From Paraburkholderia lacunae (lineage in GTDB: Bacteria > Pseudomonadota > Gammaproteobacteria > Burkholderiales > Burkholderiaceae): 64,000 nucleotides of DNA. The position numbers and the translations under genes are program-made. The stretch is taken from positions 84,274 to 148,273 of the forward strand of contig NZ_QHKS01000021.1 in assembly GCF_003353175.1 (NCBI RefSeq). Direction: 5' to 3'. The notes below the pieces were generated by a model. It searched no databases. It saw only the letters and a list, made by a program, of their open reading frames with translations, and was not told the DNA's origin. The stretch's first letter is position 1. Each line of letters opens with the position of its first letter. Below, in pieces: positions 32,770 to 41,713 of the stretch.

Positions 32770-33984
32770 TCAAAAATTGTGCCGAACGCCGACGATCACG
32801 GCGAGTTGCTTATCCGTATTGGAATTGACGATATTCGGAATCTGCGCGAGATTCTCCGTCTGCCCCGTCGAAGGAATGATCCCAAGTCCCGCCCCTGACG
32901 ACTTCTGTCCAATCCCCACCGCATAGACTGCCGTGCGCTTGGACAAACTATAGACCGCACCGAGATTGACCTGATGCACACGCGTCGAAGCACTGCCGCC
33001 CGGCCTGGCATCATTGAAGATATAAGCAAGACCAAGCTGCAGATCCGGCGCAAGCATATAGGTCGTGTTCACCTCCGCGATATCGAACGAAATATCCGCG
33101 CCGGCAGGTCTCGCAGCGCTAGCGAAATACTGGCTCTGCGACAGCCGCGTATGCGTATAGCTCAACGCGACATTCGCCTTGCCGAACGCATACGCGCCCC
33201 CTGCTCCAAAAATCCTGATCTTGCTGGCATTCTGCAGCAGGCAATACGACGCATCGGCATTCGTGCAGCTGAAGTCGCCGATATACCCAGCCGTGCCGCC
33301 CAGCGCAGCCTGCAACGGCTGGTTCAACTCCAGGTAGCCGGCGCTTAGCGACAACGGCCCTTGCGCGTAATTCGCCGCCAGCGCCCAGCCCCTGTTCTGC
33401 GAGAAATGGCCCGCCACCCCGCCGAGACTGAACAACCCGCCAATGGTCAAGCCACCGAAACTCGGACTCAGGTACTTGATCGAATTGTTGAAGTTGAACG
33501 CTTCGTTGAGATTGTCGACATCGCCGAAATGCGAGCCGTACAACGTCGCCCAATTGTTGCTCGACGCATAGGCACCCATGTAATCGGAGAACGGATCGTA
33601 TTGGCGGCCGAACGTCAGTGCGCCATACGTGCCGTTGTTCAACCCGACCCACGCGTTGCGGTTGAACAGCGTATTCGATTGCAGCATCGTGCCGCTGCCG
33701 GTCAGAAAGCTGTTTTCCAACGTGAAGTTGACGGTGGTGCCGCCGCCGATATCCTCGCTCCCGGTCAAGCCCCAGCGCGACGGCACCAGGTTGCCGCCCG
33801 CCAGCTGATAGTTCGCGTGGCCGTTGGTGCTGCCGTCCGCGAGCGTCGTCTGCTGGTTGGTCGTATAGACGACGCCGGCGTCGATCGTGCCGAAGAGCGT
33901 CACCGAAGATTGCGCATGCGCGCCCATCGCGAGGCCGCACGCGGCCAGCGCAAGCGCCGAGCGCTTGACGAATGTGTCAGTCAT
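32770..33984 (-). CDS. Gram-negative porin (OmpC-like, Burkholderia type)
   Basis: 404 residues with a signal peptide (KRSALALAACGLAMGAHA, cleavage after AHA near 24) followed by SSVTLFGTIDAGVVY, the usual first strand of Burkholderia general porins, and a C-terminal Phe (VGVRHNF). A 16-strand trimeric outer-membrane channel. Two Cys in a loop (DFSCTNADASYCLLQ) may form a disulfide. Lying beside iacG and an amino-acid-type permease, it may bring in aromatic amines or acids, but porins are broad. Confidence 0.92.
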   Translation of the reverse strand: MTDTFVKRSALALAACGLAMGAHAQSSVTLFGTIDAGVVYTTNQQTTLADGSTNGHANYQLAGGNLVPSRWGLTGSEDIGGGTTVNFTLENSFLTGSGTMLQSNTLFNRNAWVGLNNGTYGALTFGRQYDPFSDYMGAYASSNNWATLYGSHFGDVDNLNEAFNFNNSIKYLSPSFGGLTIGGLFSLGGVAGHFSQNRGWALAANYAQGPLSLSAGYLELNQPLQAALGGTAGYIGDFSCTNADASYCLLQNASKIRIFGAGGAYAFGKANVALSYTHTRLSQSQYFASAARPAGADISFDIAEVNTTYMLAPDLQLGLAYIFNDARPGGSASTRVHQVNLGAVYSLSKRTAVYAVGIGQKSSGAGLGIIPSTGQTENLAQIPNIVNSNTDKQLAVIVGVRHNF

Positions 33985-34166
33985 ATCTTTACCGGGAAGT
34001 GAGGTTGTTTAACGAAGACGAACCAGGAGAGCGTGCGAAAGCGCCCCGCTGCCGCTCGACGACGAGCGGCAGCCATTGCTGCGTGACCCTATGGTGAGAA
34101 CGCTGGAAAGGGTGGCGGCGCAGGTAATGGCGAAGGCGCGCTCTTGCCGCTGCGCGCGCCGTCAGG

Positions 34167-35618
34167 TTACTGGCCGAAGCGCGCGTAGATATCCGGCCGC
34201 TTCTTGCGCAGAACGAGACCGATGGCGACGCCGATCAGCGCCACCGCGAATACGATCCACGGAAACGATTTGACGATCGGACTATCGGAACCGCTGAGCG
34301 CATCGAGGTTGCGCACCAGAATCACGCCGATATACAGCAGGCCGATCCCGCCGGCCAGCGGCGCGATAAACGAGTGCCATACGCGTGTGTCTTTGCGGGT
34401 CTTGCGGAAAAACGCGATCACCGAAAAACTCGTCACCGCTTGCAGCATCACAATGCCGATCGTGCCGAGCGCCGAACTCCAGCTGAACACGATGTTGAAC
34501 GCATCGCTGCCTGCGGCGATAAAGAGCCCCAGGATCACGCACACCGACAGCGTTTGCAGATAGCTCGCGACATACGGCGAACGGTACGTGGCGTGCACAC
34601 GGTTGAGCACCTGAGGCAGGATGCCTTCGAGACTCAGCGCATGGATATAGCGCACCAGCGTGTTATGGAACGACAACAGACTCGCGAAAATACTGCTGAG
34701 CAGCAGGAAGCTCATCACGGTCGTCACCGCACCGCCCAGGTACTTGTCGGACTGGATGAACCAGAAGTCGCCCGGCTGTTTGGTCGCCACCGCGACCACA
34801 TCGGCGAGGCCGTAGGCGCAGACGATCGTCCACGTGACGAAGGCGAAGAACACGAGGATCAGCATCACCGACACATAAGTCGCGCGCGGCACCGTCACTT
34901 TCGGATCGCGGCACTCCTTGCCGTAAATCGCGGTCGCCTCGAAACCGATAAACGAGGCGAAGGCGAACATCACCGCAATGCCGAGGTGGCCGCTGAACAC
35001 ATGTTGCGGCGAAAACGGCGCCAGCGTGAGCCCGTTCGAGCCGCCGCCGTGCACGACGATCGCCAGCGCCAGCAGCAACAGAATGCCCAGTTCGAGACAC
35101 ATCAGAATACCGAGCAGGCGGCTGTTCAGGTCGATCCCGCGGATGCCGGTGAATTGCACCACCGCCACGCAGATCAGCGAATAGCCGTACCACGGCAGCG
35201 AACTATGCAACAACGGCGAGAGGATGACGGTGCAGAAGAATCCGAACAGACCATACAGCGCGATCTGGATGAACGTGTACGACATCAAGGCGACCAGCGC
35301 GCCGGCCATGCCCAAAGGCCGTCCGAGCCCCGCGGCGATGTACGCGTAGAATGCGCCGGCGCGCACCACGTGCCGGCTCATCGACGCGAAACCTACGCTG
35401 AAAATCAGCAGCACGAGGCCCGCGATCACAAACGCGCCCGGAATGCCCGCGCCGTTGCCCAGACTGATGGCGGGCGGCACCGCGCCGAGCATGCCCGTCA
35501 GGGGCGCCGCCGCGGAAATCACGAGAAACACGATCTGCCATAAGCCCAGCGTATTGCCCTTCAATTCCACGGGATTCTCCGCGTCCGCCAGACCGGTTGG
35601 AGAGTAGGGTTCATTCAT
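34167..35618 (-). CDS. APC-superfamily permease
   Basis: 483 residues with ~12 hydrophobic segments; the first carries the APC signature GLWQIVFLVISAAAPLTG, and the TM6-type segment FIGFEATAIYGKECRDP is well conserved. The protein ends in a short basic tail. Inner-membrane uptake of an amino acid or amine is expected. It lies between the porin and the AraC/amine-oxidase genes, so tyramine, phenylethylamine or tryptamine are plausible substrates by context only. The start MNEPYSPTGL was chosen as the first Met before the cytoplasmic N-tail; its ribosome site is weak. Confidence 0.88.
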   Translation of the reverse strand: MNEPYSPTGLADAENPVELKGNTLGLWQIVFLVISAAAPLTGMLGAVPPAISLGNGAGIPGAFVIAGLVLLIFSVGFASMSRHVVRAGAFYAYIAAGLGRPLGMAGALVALMSYTFIQIALYGLFGFFCTVILSPLLHSSLPWYGYSLICVAVVQFTGIRGIDLNSRLLGILMCLELGILLLLALAIVVHGGGSNGLTLAPFSPQHVFSGHLGIAVMFAFASFIGFEATAIYGKECRDPKVTVPRATYVSVMLILVFFAFVTWTIVCAYGLADVVAVATKQPGDFWFIQSDKYLGGAVTTVMSFLLLSSIFASLLSFHNTLVRYIHALSLEGILPQVLNRVHATYRSPYVASYLQTLSVCVILGLFIAAGSDAFNIVFSWSSALGTIGIVMLQAVTSFSVIAFFRKTRKDTRVWHSFIAPLAGGIGLLYIGVILVRNLDALSGSDSPIVKSFPWIVFAVALIGVAIGLVLRKKRPDIYARFGQ

Positions 35619-35909
35619 CGCTGCCTCTGTTGTGTTGGCTAGTCCGGAACTCGCCTGAACCCTTGAACCGCTGGTTGAGGCGCTCGCTTTACCGACGTTC
35701 GATAGTTCGGTGTGAGCGCATGGTAGGTAGCTAAAAAATAAACGCACTTCGCCAACCGCGCCAAATTCTCGATAATCCGCGCCAATGCCGGCGATAGTCG
35801 CAGGGGCCGCGGTTCGCAGTGAATGCTTAGGAACGGGAAGCTTTTTTGCACGTGCAGCCGCAGGTTACAGCGGGCTTTCAGGGCGATAGCGCAGGCCGTG
35901 TCGCGCCGT

Positions 35910-36908
35910 CTATCGTTTTTTCCAGTTGCGTGTGGCGCGCCACAACACCGTCGCATCCGCATAACCCACCGCTCGCGCAATCGCGGCGTTGGTGAGTCCT
36001 TCGCGCTCGAGCAGGCCCTCGACACTGCGCTGCCGCTCTTCGCGCACGATCTGCCGAACCGATGTCCCCTCCTGCGCGAGATGCCGTTGCAACGAGCGAT
36101 GCGAAAGACCGAGATCTTTCGCGATGTCGGCGACGATCAGCTTTTCATGCGCGAGCCGCCGCGTCACCAGATCGCGCACCTGTTCAACGATGCTGTGCGG
36201 CACCGCATCGCGCGAGATCAGATCGGTGGCATGACGCTCCATCATGCGCGCCATCTGCGTATCGGCGCTTTTGAGCGACGCGTCGAGATCCTGCGGACGC
36301 AGAATCACGCCATTGAAAGGCTGCTGAAAGCGCACCGGCACGCGGAAATTGCGTGCATACGGTTTGAGATCCGCAGGTGCGGCGTGTTCGAAATGCACTT
36401 CGACCGGATTCCACGCGGCGCCGCGCACGAGCCGGATCATGTGGCACATCGTCGACAGGCTGTATTCGGCGTCCTGGCGGCGCGGCCAGATGTGCGGATT
36501 GGCGATCTGATAAGTCCAGATCGGCCATGCGTCGTCGCGCAGCAGCTCACACGTCGTCGCGCTTTGCCACGACTCCAGTGCCGCCGAAAACTTGCGCATT
36601 GCCGCATTCAAGGTCGGCGACGATAAAAACACCAGACCCGCCGGCCCCAGCTCGGTCACTTGCAATTCACTGCCCAGCCGCAAGCCGAGCGACGGCTCGC
36701 CAAGCACTTGCGCCGCGCGTTCAAAAGCCTCCACATAGCGCGTGAGCGGCAGAATCTCATACGGATTGGACAGCAGCCGCCGGCTCATGCCGAACTCCGC
36801 GAGCAGCGCATCGCAATCGGCGCCCGATGCATCGAGCGCGCGCACGACCGGTCCCATCACCGCGGCGCGAATCATCGGGAAAGCGCCGTTGAGCGTGACT
36901 TTTTTCAT
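35910..36908 (-). CDS. AraC-family transcriptional regulator (OruR/ArgR-like)
   Basis: 332 residues. An N-terminal arabinose-binding-type (PF12625-like) sensor domain covers ~25-210; the C-terminal double helix-turn-helix has VADIAKDLGLSHRSLQRHLA (~253-272) and NAAIARAVGYADATVLWRA (~305-323). It is divergent from the copper amine oxidase operon (190-base gap), so it is the likely regulator of that operon. The 290 bases before the APC gene (35619-35909) show no other gene. Confidence 0.85.
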   Translation of the reverse strand: MKKVTLNGAFPMIRAAVMGPVVRALDASGADCDALLAEFGMSRRLLSNPYEILPLTRYVEAFERAAQVLGEPSLGLRLGSELQVTELGPAGLVFLSSPTLNAAMRKFSAALESWQSATTCELLRDDAWPIWTYQIANPHIWPRRQDAEYSLSTMCHMIRLVRGAAWNPVEVHFEHAAPADLKPYARNFRVPVRFQQPFNGVILRPQDLDASLKSADTQMARMMERHATDLISRDAVPHSIVEQVRDLVTRRLAHEKLIVADIAKDLGLSHRSLQRHLAQEGTSVRQIVREERQRSVEGLLEREGLTNAAIARAVGYADATVLWRATRNWKKR

Positions 36909-37097
36909 CCTGAGTGTCTCCTCTTTCGTCTTGCCGGTGTCTTCCCTGCTGGCGCACTTTATCGTTCATTTGGCGCGATGAGCAAGCGCGAAAATATTAT
37001 TGGGTTCCTACGATTTGCCATCGACTCAGCGTTGGCCGCTCGCCATCAATCCGCGCGATCACGCTGTCCGGTCCAGCCCACTTCTCACGGGAATCCT

Positions 37098-39083
37098 ATG
37101 CATACGAATGCCGCAAAAGCCGCTCACGCCCCCGTTCATCCGCTCGATCCGCTGAGTCCGGACGAAATGCAGCTTGCCTGCGACCTCGTGAAAACCGCCG
37201 AAAAACTCGACCCGCATGCGCGTTTTCCGGTCGTCGAATTACGCGAGCCGCCGAAGGCCGAGGTGCTCGCATTCAAAGCAGGCGAATACTTTTCGCGCAC
37301 GGCCTTTGTGCTGGCCATCGATCGCACGAACGGCGCGACCGTCGAATTTCTCGTCGACCTCGGAGAAAAGAAAGTCGCCTCGCGCCACGTGCTGCCTCTC
37401 GATCAGGCGCCCTACGGCCAGCCGCCGGTGATGATCGACGACTTCATGAACGCCGAGCAGATCGTCAAGAGCGACGACGCGTGGCGCGTCGCGGTGATGA
37501 AGCGCGGTCTGACGGAGAAAGATCTCGAGCGCGTGCAGGTCGATCCGTTTTCCGCCGGGTGCTTCGACCGCGAGAACGAAAACGGGCGGCGTCTCGTGCG
37601 TTGTGTGAGCTATTACCGCGAGAGCGTGACCGATAACGGCTACGCGCATCCGATCGAGGGCGTGGTCGCGGTGGTCGATCTGCTCGAAAAGAAAGTGATC
37701 GAACTGGTGGACGACGGCCGCATCATTCCGATTCCGCGCGCGAAGCACAACTACGACACCCCGAGCCTCGGCGAGCCGCGCGGCACGCTCAAACCGCTGT
37801 CGATCAGCCAGCCTGAAGGCCCGAGCTTCAAGATCGACGGCTGGCACGTGAGCTGGCAGAACTGGACCTTCCGCGTCGGCTTCACGCCGCGCGAGGGGCT
37901 GGTGTTGCATCAGCTCTCGTGGGACGACGGCAGGAGCGCGCGGCCCATCGTCTACCGCGCGAGCGTCACCGAGATGTGCGTGCCCTACTCCGATCCGAGC
38001 ACGAACCACTACTGGAAAAGCGCCTTCGACGCGGGCGAATACGGCCTGGGCAAACTGGCGAATCAACTCGAACTCGGCTGCGACTGCCTCGGCACGATTC
38101 GCTATTTCGACATTCCGGCCGCCGACGATTTCGGCAATGCGTTTGTGATGAAGAACGCGGTGTGCATGCATGAAGAAGACTACGGCACGCTGTGGAAACA
38201 CTACGAATTCCGCACCGGCGTATTCGAAATGCGCCGCTCGCGACGCCTCGTGATTTCGTTCTTCGCCACGGTCGGCAACTACGATTACGGTTTTTACTGG
38301 TACCTGTACCAGGACGGCACGATCCAGCTCGAATGCAAGCTGACCGGCATCGTGCAAACGTCGGCCGTCGCCGACGGCGACACGTATCCGTGGGGCGGCA
38401 TGATCACCGGGAATCTCGGCGGCCCGACCCACCAGCATTTCTTCAATGCGCGGCTGCATATGATGATCGACGGCGAGCGCAACTCCGTGACCGAACATGA
38501 ATTCGTGCCGCGTCCCATGGGCGAAACCAATCCGTACGGCAACGTGTTCGACACGACAAAGCGCGTGTTCAGGACCGAAGGCGAAGCTGCGCGCCTCGCG
38601 AGCGGCAGCACCGGGCGTTACTGGAAGGTGATCAACCCGAACGTGAGGAACGCGGTGGGCGCGAACCCGGGCTACAAGCTGATCGTGAACGACTCGCCGC
38701 TGATGCTTGCCGACCCGGGTTCGAAAGTACGCCAACGCGGCGGCTTTGCGACGCGTCACGTGTGGGTCACGCCGTTCGATCCCGCCGAGCGCTATGCGAG
38801 CGGCGATTACCCTAACCAGCATTCCGGCGGCGACGGCTTGCCGCGTTATATCGAAGCGAACCGCAACATCGAGAACGAAGATCTGGTGTTGTGGCACAGC
38901 TTCGGCCACACGCACGTGTGCAAGCCCGAGGATTTTCCGGTGATGCCGGTCGAGTATGCGGGCTTCATGCTCAAGCCGAACAACTTCTTTTCCGCCAATC
39001 CGACCATGGACTTGCCGGCCGAACGCGACCGGAACAGCGTCGAAGACGGCAAGCCCGCGGATCATGGCTGCTGCACGCACTGA
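37098..39083 (+). CDS. tynA: copper-containing primary-amine oxidase
   Basis: 661 residues, the short form without the D1 domain, as in Arthrobacter enzymes. The topaquinone precursor is Tyr395 in TVGNYDYGF; copper ligands are the paired His of THQHFF and a third in HSFGHTH. No signal peptide is visible, so it is probably cytoplasmic. It oxidises arylalkylamines such as phenylethylamine, tyramine or tryptamine to aldehydes with H2O2 and NH3. Its last codons overlap the next gene by 20 bases. The aldehyde dehydrogenase two genes on would finish the conversion to an arylacetate. Confidence 0.92.
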   Translation: MHTNAAKAAHAPVHPLDPLSPDEMQLACDLVKTAEKLDPHARFPVVELREPPKAEVLAFKAGEYFSRTAFVLAIDRTNGATVEFLVDLGEKKVASRHVLPLDQAPYGQPPVMIDDFMNAEQIVKSDDAWRVAVMKRGLTEKDLERVQVDPFSAGCFDRENENGRRLVRCVSYYRESVTDNGYAHPIEGVVAVVDLLEKKVIELVDDGRIIPIPRAKHNYDTPSLGEPRGTLKPLSISQPEGPSFKIDGWHVSWQNWTFRVGFTPREGLVLHQLSWDDGRSARPIVYRASVTEMCVPYSDPSTNHYWKSAFDAGEYGLGKLANQLELGCDCLGTIRYFDIPAADDFGNAFVMKNAVCMHEEDYGTLWKHYEFRTGVFEMRRSRRLVISFFATVGNYDYGFYWYLYQDGTIQLECKLTGIVQTSAVADGDTYPWGGMITGNLGGPTHQHFFNARLHMMIDGERNSVTEHEFVPRPMGETNPYGNVFDTTKRVFRTEGEAARLASGSTGRYWKVINPNVRNAVGANPGYKLIVNDSPLMLADPGSKVRQRGGFATRHVWVTPFDPAERYASGDYPNQHSGGDGLPRYIEANRNIENEDLVLWHSFGHTHVCKPEDFPVMPVEYAGFMLKPNNFFSANPTMDLPAERDRNSVEDGKPADHGCCTH

Positions 39084-40134
39084 TCCGGCGACGCGCGGCG
39101 CACGGCATGCCGCGCCCTGGGTGGCGGGCTCGGCTTGTGCGCTCCTCGCAAGCGGTGCCGCCGCGCTGGTGATGCGTGCCGGTTTCAGCCAGCACGCGAA
39201 CGCACTGTGGATGAGCGCGCTGACTCTGGCAACGATGATGATCGCACCGACGTTGATGGCGCGATCGTCCGACCGGCGCCGTTGGTTGCCGATTGCCGCG
39301 ACGTTGATGGTGACGATGAGCGCCATGAGCCTCGTGCCGCCGTATCTGAGCGGAGCGGAGCATGGTGGCGCAATCGCCGCGCTGATGACGGCGACGGGTG
39401 GCGCGCTACTGGTTGACTGGCGGCGGGTGCTTGGGTCGGCGAACGAGTCACTGAGCGAATCGCCGGACGACCCGAGACAAACCGCTGACGATTCGTCGAC
39501 GGTGCTTCACACGACGGGCGCGGCGGCGTTGCTCGCATTCCTTGCCGGCGTGTCGAGCGGCAGTCTGGCGCGTTTTCAGTTGTACGCGATTTGCGGTGTG
39601 ACCGGTGCCCAACCGATCTGGCAGGGCGCGCTCTTGCTGACGGCCGTATGCGTGCTGGCGTTCGCCGCCGAGCGCTCAGGCCAGCACAGACTGCTGATCG
39701 CCTTGTACGTGATACGCGCCGCGCTAGTTGGATGGCTAACCGCCGCGGATACGCCCACGCTGGCCCCGCTTGCGGCGCAGGTTTTTCTGGTTCTCGACTG
39801 CCTGACGATCCCGGCGCTAATGAATTTGGGGAGCAAGCCGAGCCGCGCATTCAGCGCAAGCTGCCCAGGCGCGGCGCACCACATCGGCATGGTGTCGGGC
39901 GCAGCACTCTCGACGACGCCCTATTTTTTCGGCGACGGATTCATGGTGTTTTACGCGCTGAGCGCGGCCGCGAACCTGCTATGCGCGGCGGCACTGACAA
40001 GGAATCGGCGCAGCGAAACAGCGATCCGTCAGCGCTTGAAGCAGAAGCACTGCCGCAGGCACACAGAAGGAAAAACCCAAGGCAATTTGACCAGCGCAAC
40101 GCCTGATCAACTTCGATGGAGACAAGCACCATGA
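39064..40134 (+). CDS. uncharacterised integral membrane protein in the amine oxidase operon
   Basis: 356 residues with about 10 hydrophobic segments, MFS-like in pattern (for example APWVAGSACALLASGAAALV and LLTAVCVLAFAAE), and a basic C-tail. I do not recognise the family firmly. The ATG lies 20 bases inside tynA, and the stop overlaps the start of the aldehyde dehydrogenase (ATGA at 40131-40134), so it is locked into the operon on both sides. A role in moving the amine, the aldehyde or the acid is likely but not shown. Confidence 0.7.
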   Translation: MAAARTDPATRGARHAAPWVAGSACALLASGAAALVMRAGFSQHANALWMSALTLATMMIAPTLMARSSDRRRWLPIAATLMVTMSAMSLVPPYLSGAEHGGAIAALMTATGGALLVDWRRVLGSANESLSESPDDPRQTADDSSTVLHTTGAAALLAFLAGVSSGSLARFQLYAICGVTGAQPIWQGALLLTAVCVLAFAAERSGQHRLLIALYVIRAALVGWLTAADTPTLAPLAAQVFLVLDCLTIPALMNLGSKPSRAFSASCPGAAHHIGMVSGAALSTTPYFFGDGFMVFYALSAAANLLCAAALTRNRRSETAIRQRLKQKHCRRHTEGKTQGNLTSATPDQLRWRQAP

Positions 40135-41609
40135 ATGACCCAATCAAACCCTCAGCCCTTCACACCCATATGTTTATCGACGGCGAACCGACATCGGGCG
40201 CCGCAGGCAAGACCTTCCCCATCTTCAACCCGGCCACGGCAGAAGAAATCGCGCACATTCCAGACGCAACGGAAGCGGACATCGACCACGCGGTCAGAAC
40301 CGCAAAACGGGCTTTCGAATCCGACACCTGGCGCAGAATGCCGCCCTCAACCCGCGAGCATTTGCTGCTCAAGCTGGCAGACCTCGTCGAGAAACACACG
40401 GAAGAACTCGCCGCGCTGGAAACCCTGAACCAGGGCAAGCTCCTCGCCTTCTCACAGATGCTGGAAGTATCGGGCAGCGTGCAATGGCTGCGTTACATGG
40501 CCGGCTGGGCCACCAAAATCGAGGGCACGACGCTTGACCTCTCGATCGCCTTCCCGCCGGGCACCCGCTACAACGCCTCGACGAGGCGCGTGCCGGCAGG
40601 CGTAGTCGCCGCTATCGTCCCGTGGAATTTCCCACTGCTGATGGCGGTCTGGAAAATCGCGCCGGTGCTCGCCTGCGGTTGCACCGTCGTGCTGAAACCC
40701 GCCGAAGAAACGCCTTTGACGGCGATCCGCCTTGCCGAACTGGCGCATGAAGCAGGCTTCCCGCCTGGTGTATTCAATGTCGTCACAGGACGCGGCGAAA
40801 CAGCCGGCGCGACGCTGGTCAAGCACCGTTTGGTCAACAAGGTGACCTTCACAGGCTCGACAGAAGTGGGCCGCATGATTGGCCGCCAATGTGCCGACGA
40901 TCTGAAACGCGCATCGCTCGAATTGGGCGGCAAAAGCCCGGTGATCGTGCTGGACGATTGCGATCCTCGCAAAGCCATTGAAGGTGCCGCGGGGGCGATT
41001 TTCTTCAACCACGGACAGGTTTGCACGGCCGGTTCGCGCCTGTATGTCGCGCGATCGATCTATGACGAAGTGGTGCAAGGCATCGCCGCCGTGGCCGACG
41101 GCATGGCTCTCGGCCCGGGATTCGATGCCACCACGCAGATGGGGCCGATGGTTTCTTCACGGCATCGCGACAAGGTCGTGCGCATGATTGCGCAAGGAAA
41201 ACTCGAAGGCGGTGAGGTTTTGTCCCGCGATGCGGCTGTCGATGGCGCGGGTTTCTTCGTGCGGCCTACTGTGATTGCCAATGGGTTGCGCAAACCGCTA
41301 TCTGTCGTTAAAGAAGAGGTTTTTGGGCCTGTGCTGGTGGCTATGCCTTATGACGATCTCGATGAGGTGCTGGCCGAGGCGAATGATTCCGAGTATGGGC
41401 TCGGGGCTAGCGTCTGGACCAATCAGCTCGACAAGGCCCTGCGGTTGGCCGATGGGATCGAGGCCGGCACGGTTTGGGTCAATACCCACAATATGGTTGA
41501 TCCGGCCATGCCGTTTGGCGGGTTCAAGGCGTCTGGGATCGGACGCGAACATGGCAAGGCTATTGTCGATTCTTATACTGAGAGCAAGTCTGTTTGTATT
41601 GCTTATTGA
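40131..41609 (+). CDS. aldehyde dehydrogenase, phenylacetaldehyde dehydrogenase-like
   Basis: 492 residues. NAD(P)+ binding: VVAAIVPWNFPLLM (~162-175) and FTGSTEVG (~240-247); catalytic Glu in LELGGKSP (~264-271) and Cys in GQVCTAGSR (~297-305). Similar to FeaB/PadA-type enzymes that oxidise arylacetaldehydes. GGAG is nine bases upstream of the start, which overlaps the stop of the membrane protein. With the amine oxidase it would convert tryptamine to indole-3-acetate, or tyramine/phenylethylamine to arylacetates. A terminator lies ~70 bases downstream. Confidence 0.9.
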   Translation: MNDPIKPSALHTHMFIDGEPTSGAAGKTFPIFNPATAEEIAHIPDATEADIDHAVRTAKRAFESDTWRRMPPSTREHLLLKLADLVEKHTEELAALETLNQGKLLAFSQMLEVSGSVQWLRYMAGWATKIEGTTLDLSIAFPPGTRYNASTRRVPAGVVAAIVPWNFPLLMAVWKIAPVLACGCTVVLKPAEETPLTAIRLAELAHEAGFPPGVFNVVTGRGETAGATLVKHRLVNKVTFTGSTEVGRMIGRQCADDLKRASLELGGKSPVIVLDDCDPRKAIEGAAGAIFFNHGQVCTAGSRLYVARSIYDEVVQGIAAVADGMALGPGFDATTQMGPMVSSRHRDKVVRMIAQGKLEGGEVLSRDAAVDGAGFFVRPTVIANGLRKPLSVVKEEVFGPVLVAMPYDDLDEVLAEANDSEYGLGASVWTNQLDKALRLADGIEAGTVWVNTHNMVDPAMPFGGFKASGIGREHGKAIVDSYTESKSVCIAY

Positions 41610-41679
41610 TCGGGGTTTTGACTTCTGACGGCGGTGCTCGTCGCAACGATCTGCCCTACCGTGAGATGTCCAGCCGTAC

Positions 41680-41713
41680 GCCGGGCGGTGCTTCCTTGTC
41701 GCCCGGCTTTTTT
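41680..41713 (+). terminator. rho-independent terminator after the amine oxidase operon
   Basis: GCCGGGCG (41680-41687) pairs with CGCCCGGC (41700-41707), a 12-base loop, followed by six T. It overlaps the stop codon of the convergent gene at 41712. Confidence 0.85.

Noticed and set aside
37239..39326. 695-codon minus-strand frame opposite tynA
   Set aside because: No family features; tynA has its topaquinone and copper motifs on the plus strand.
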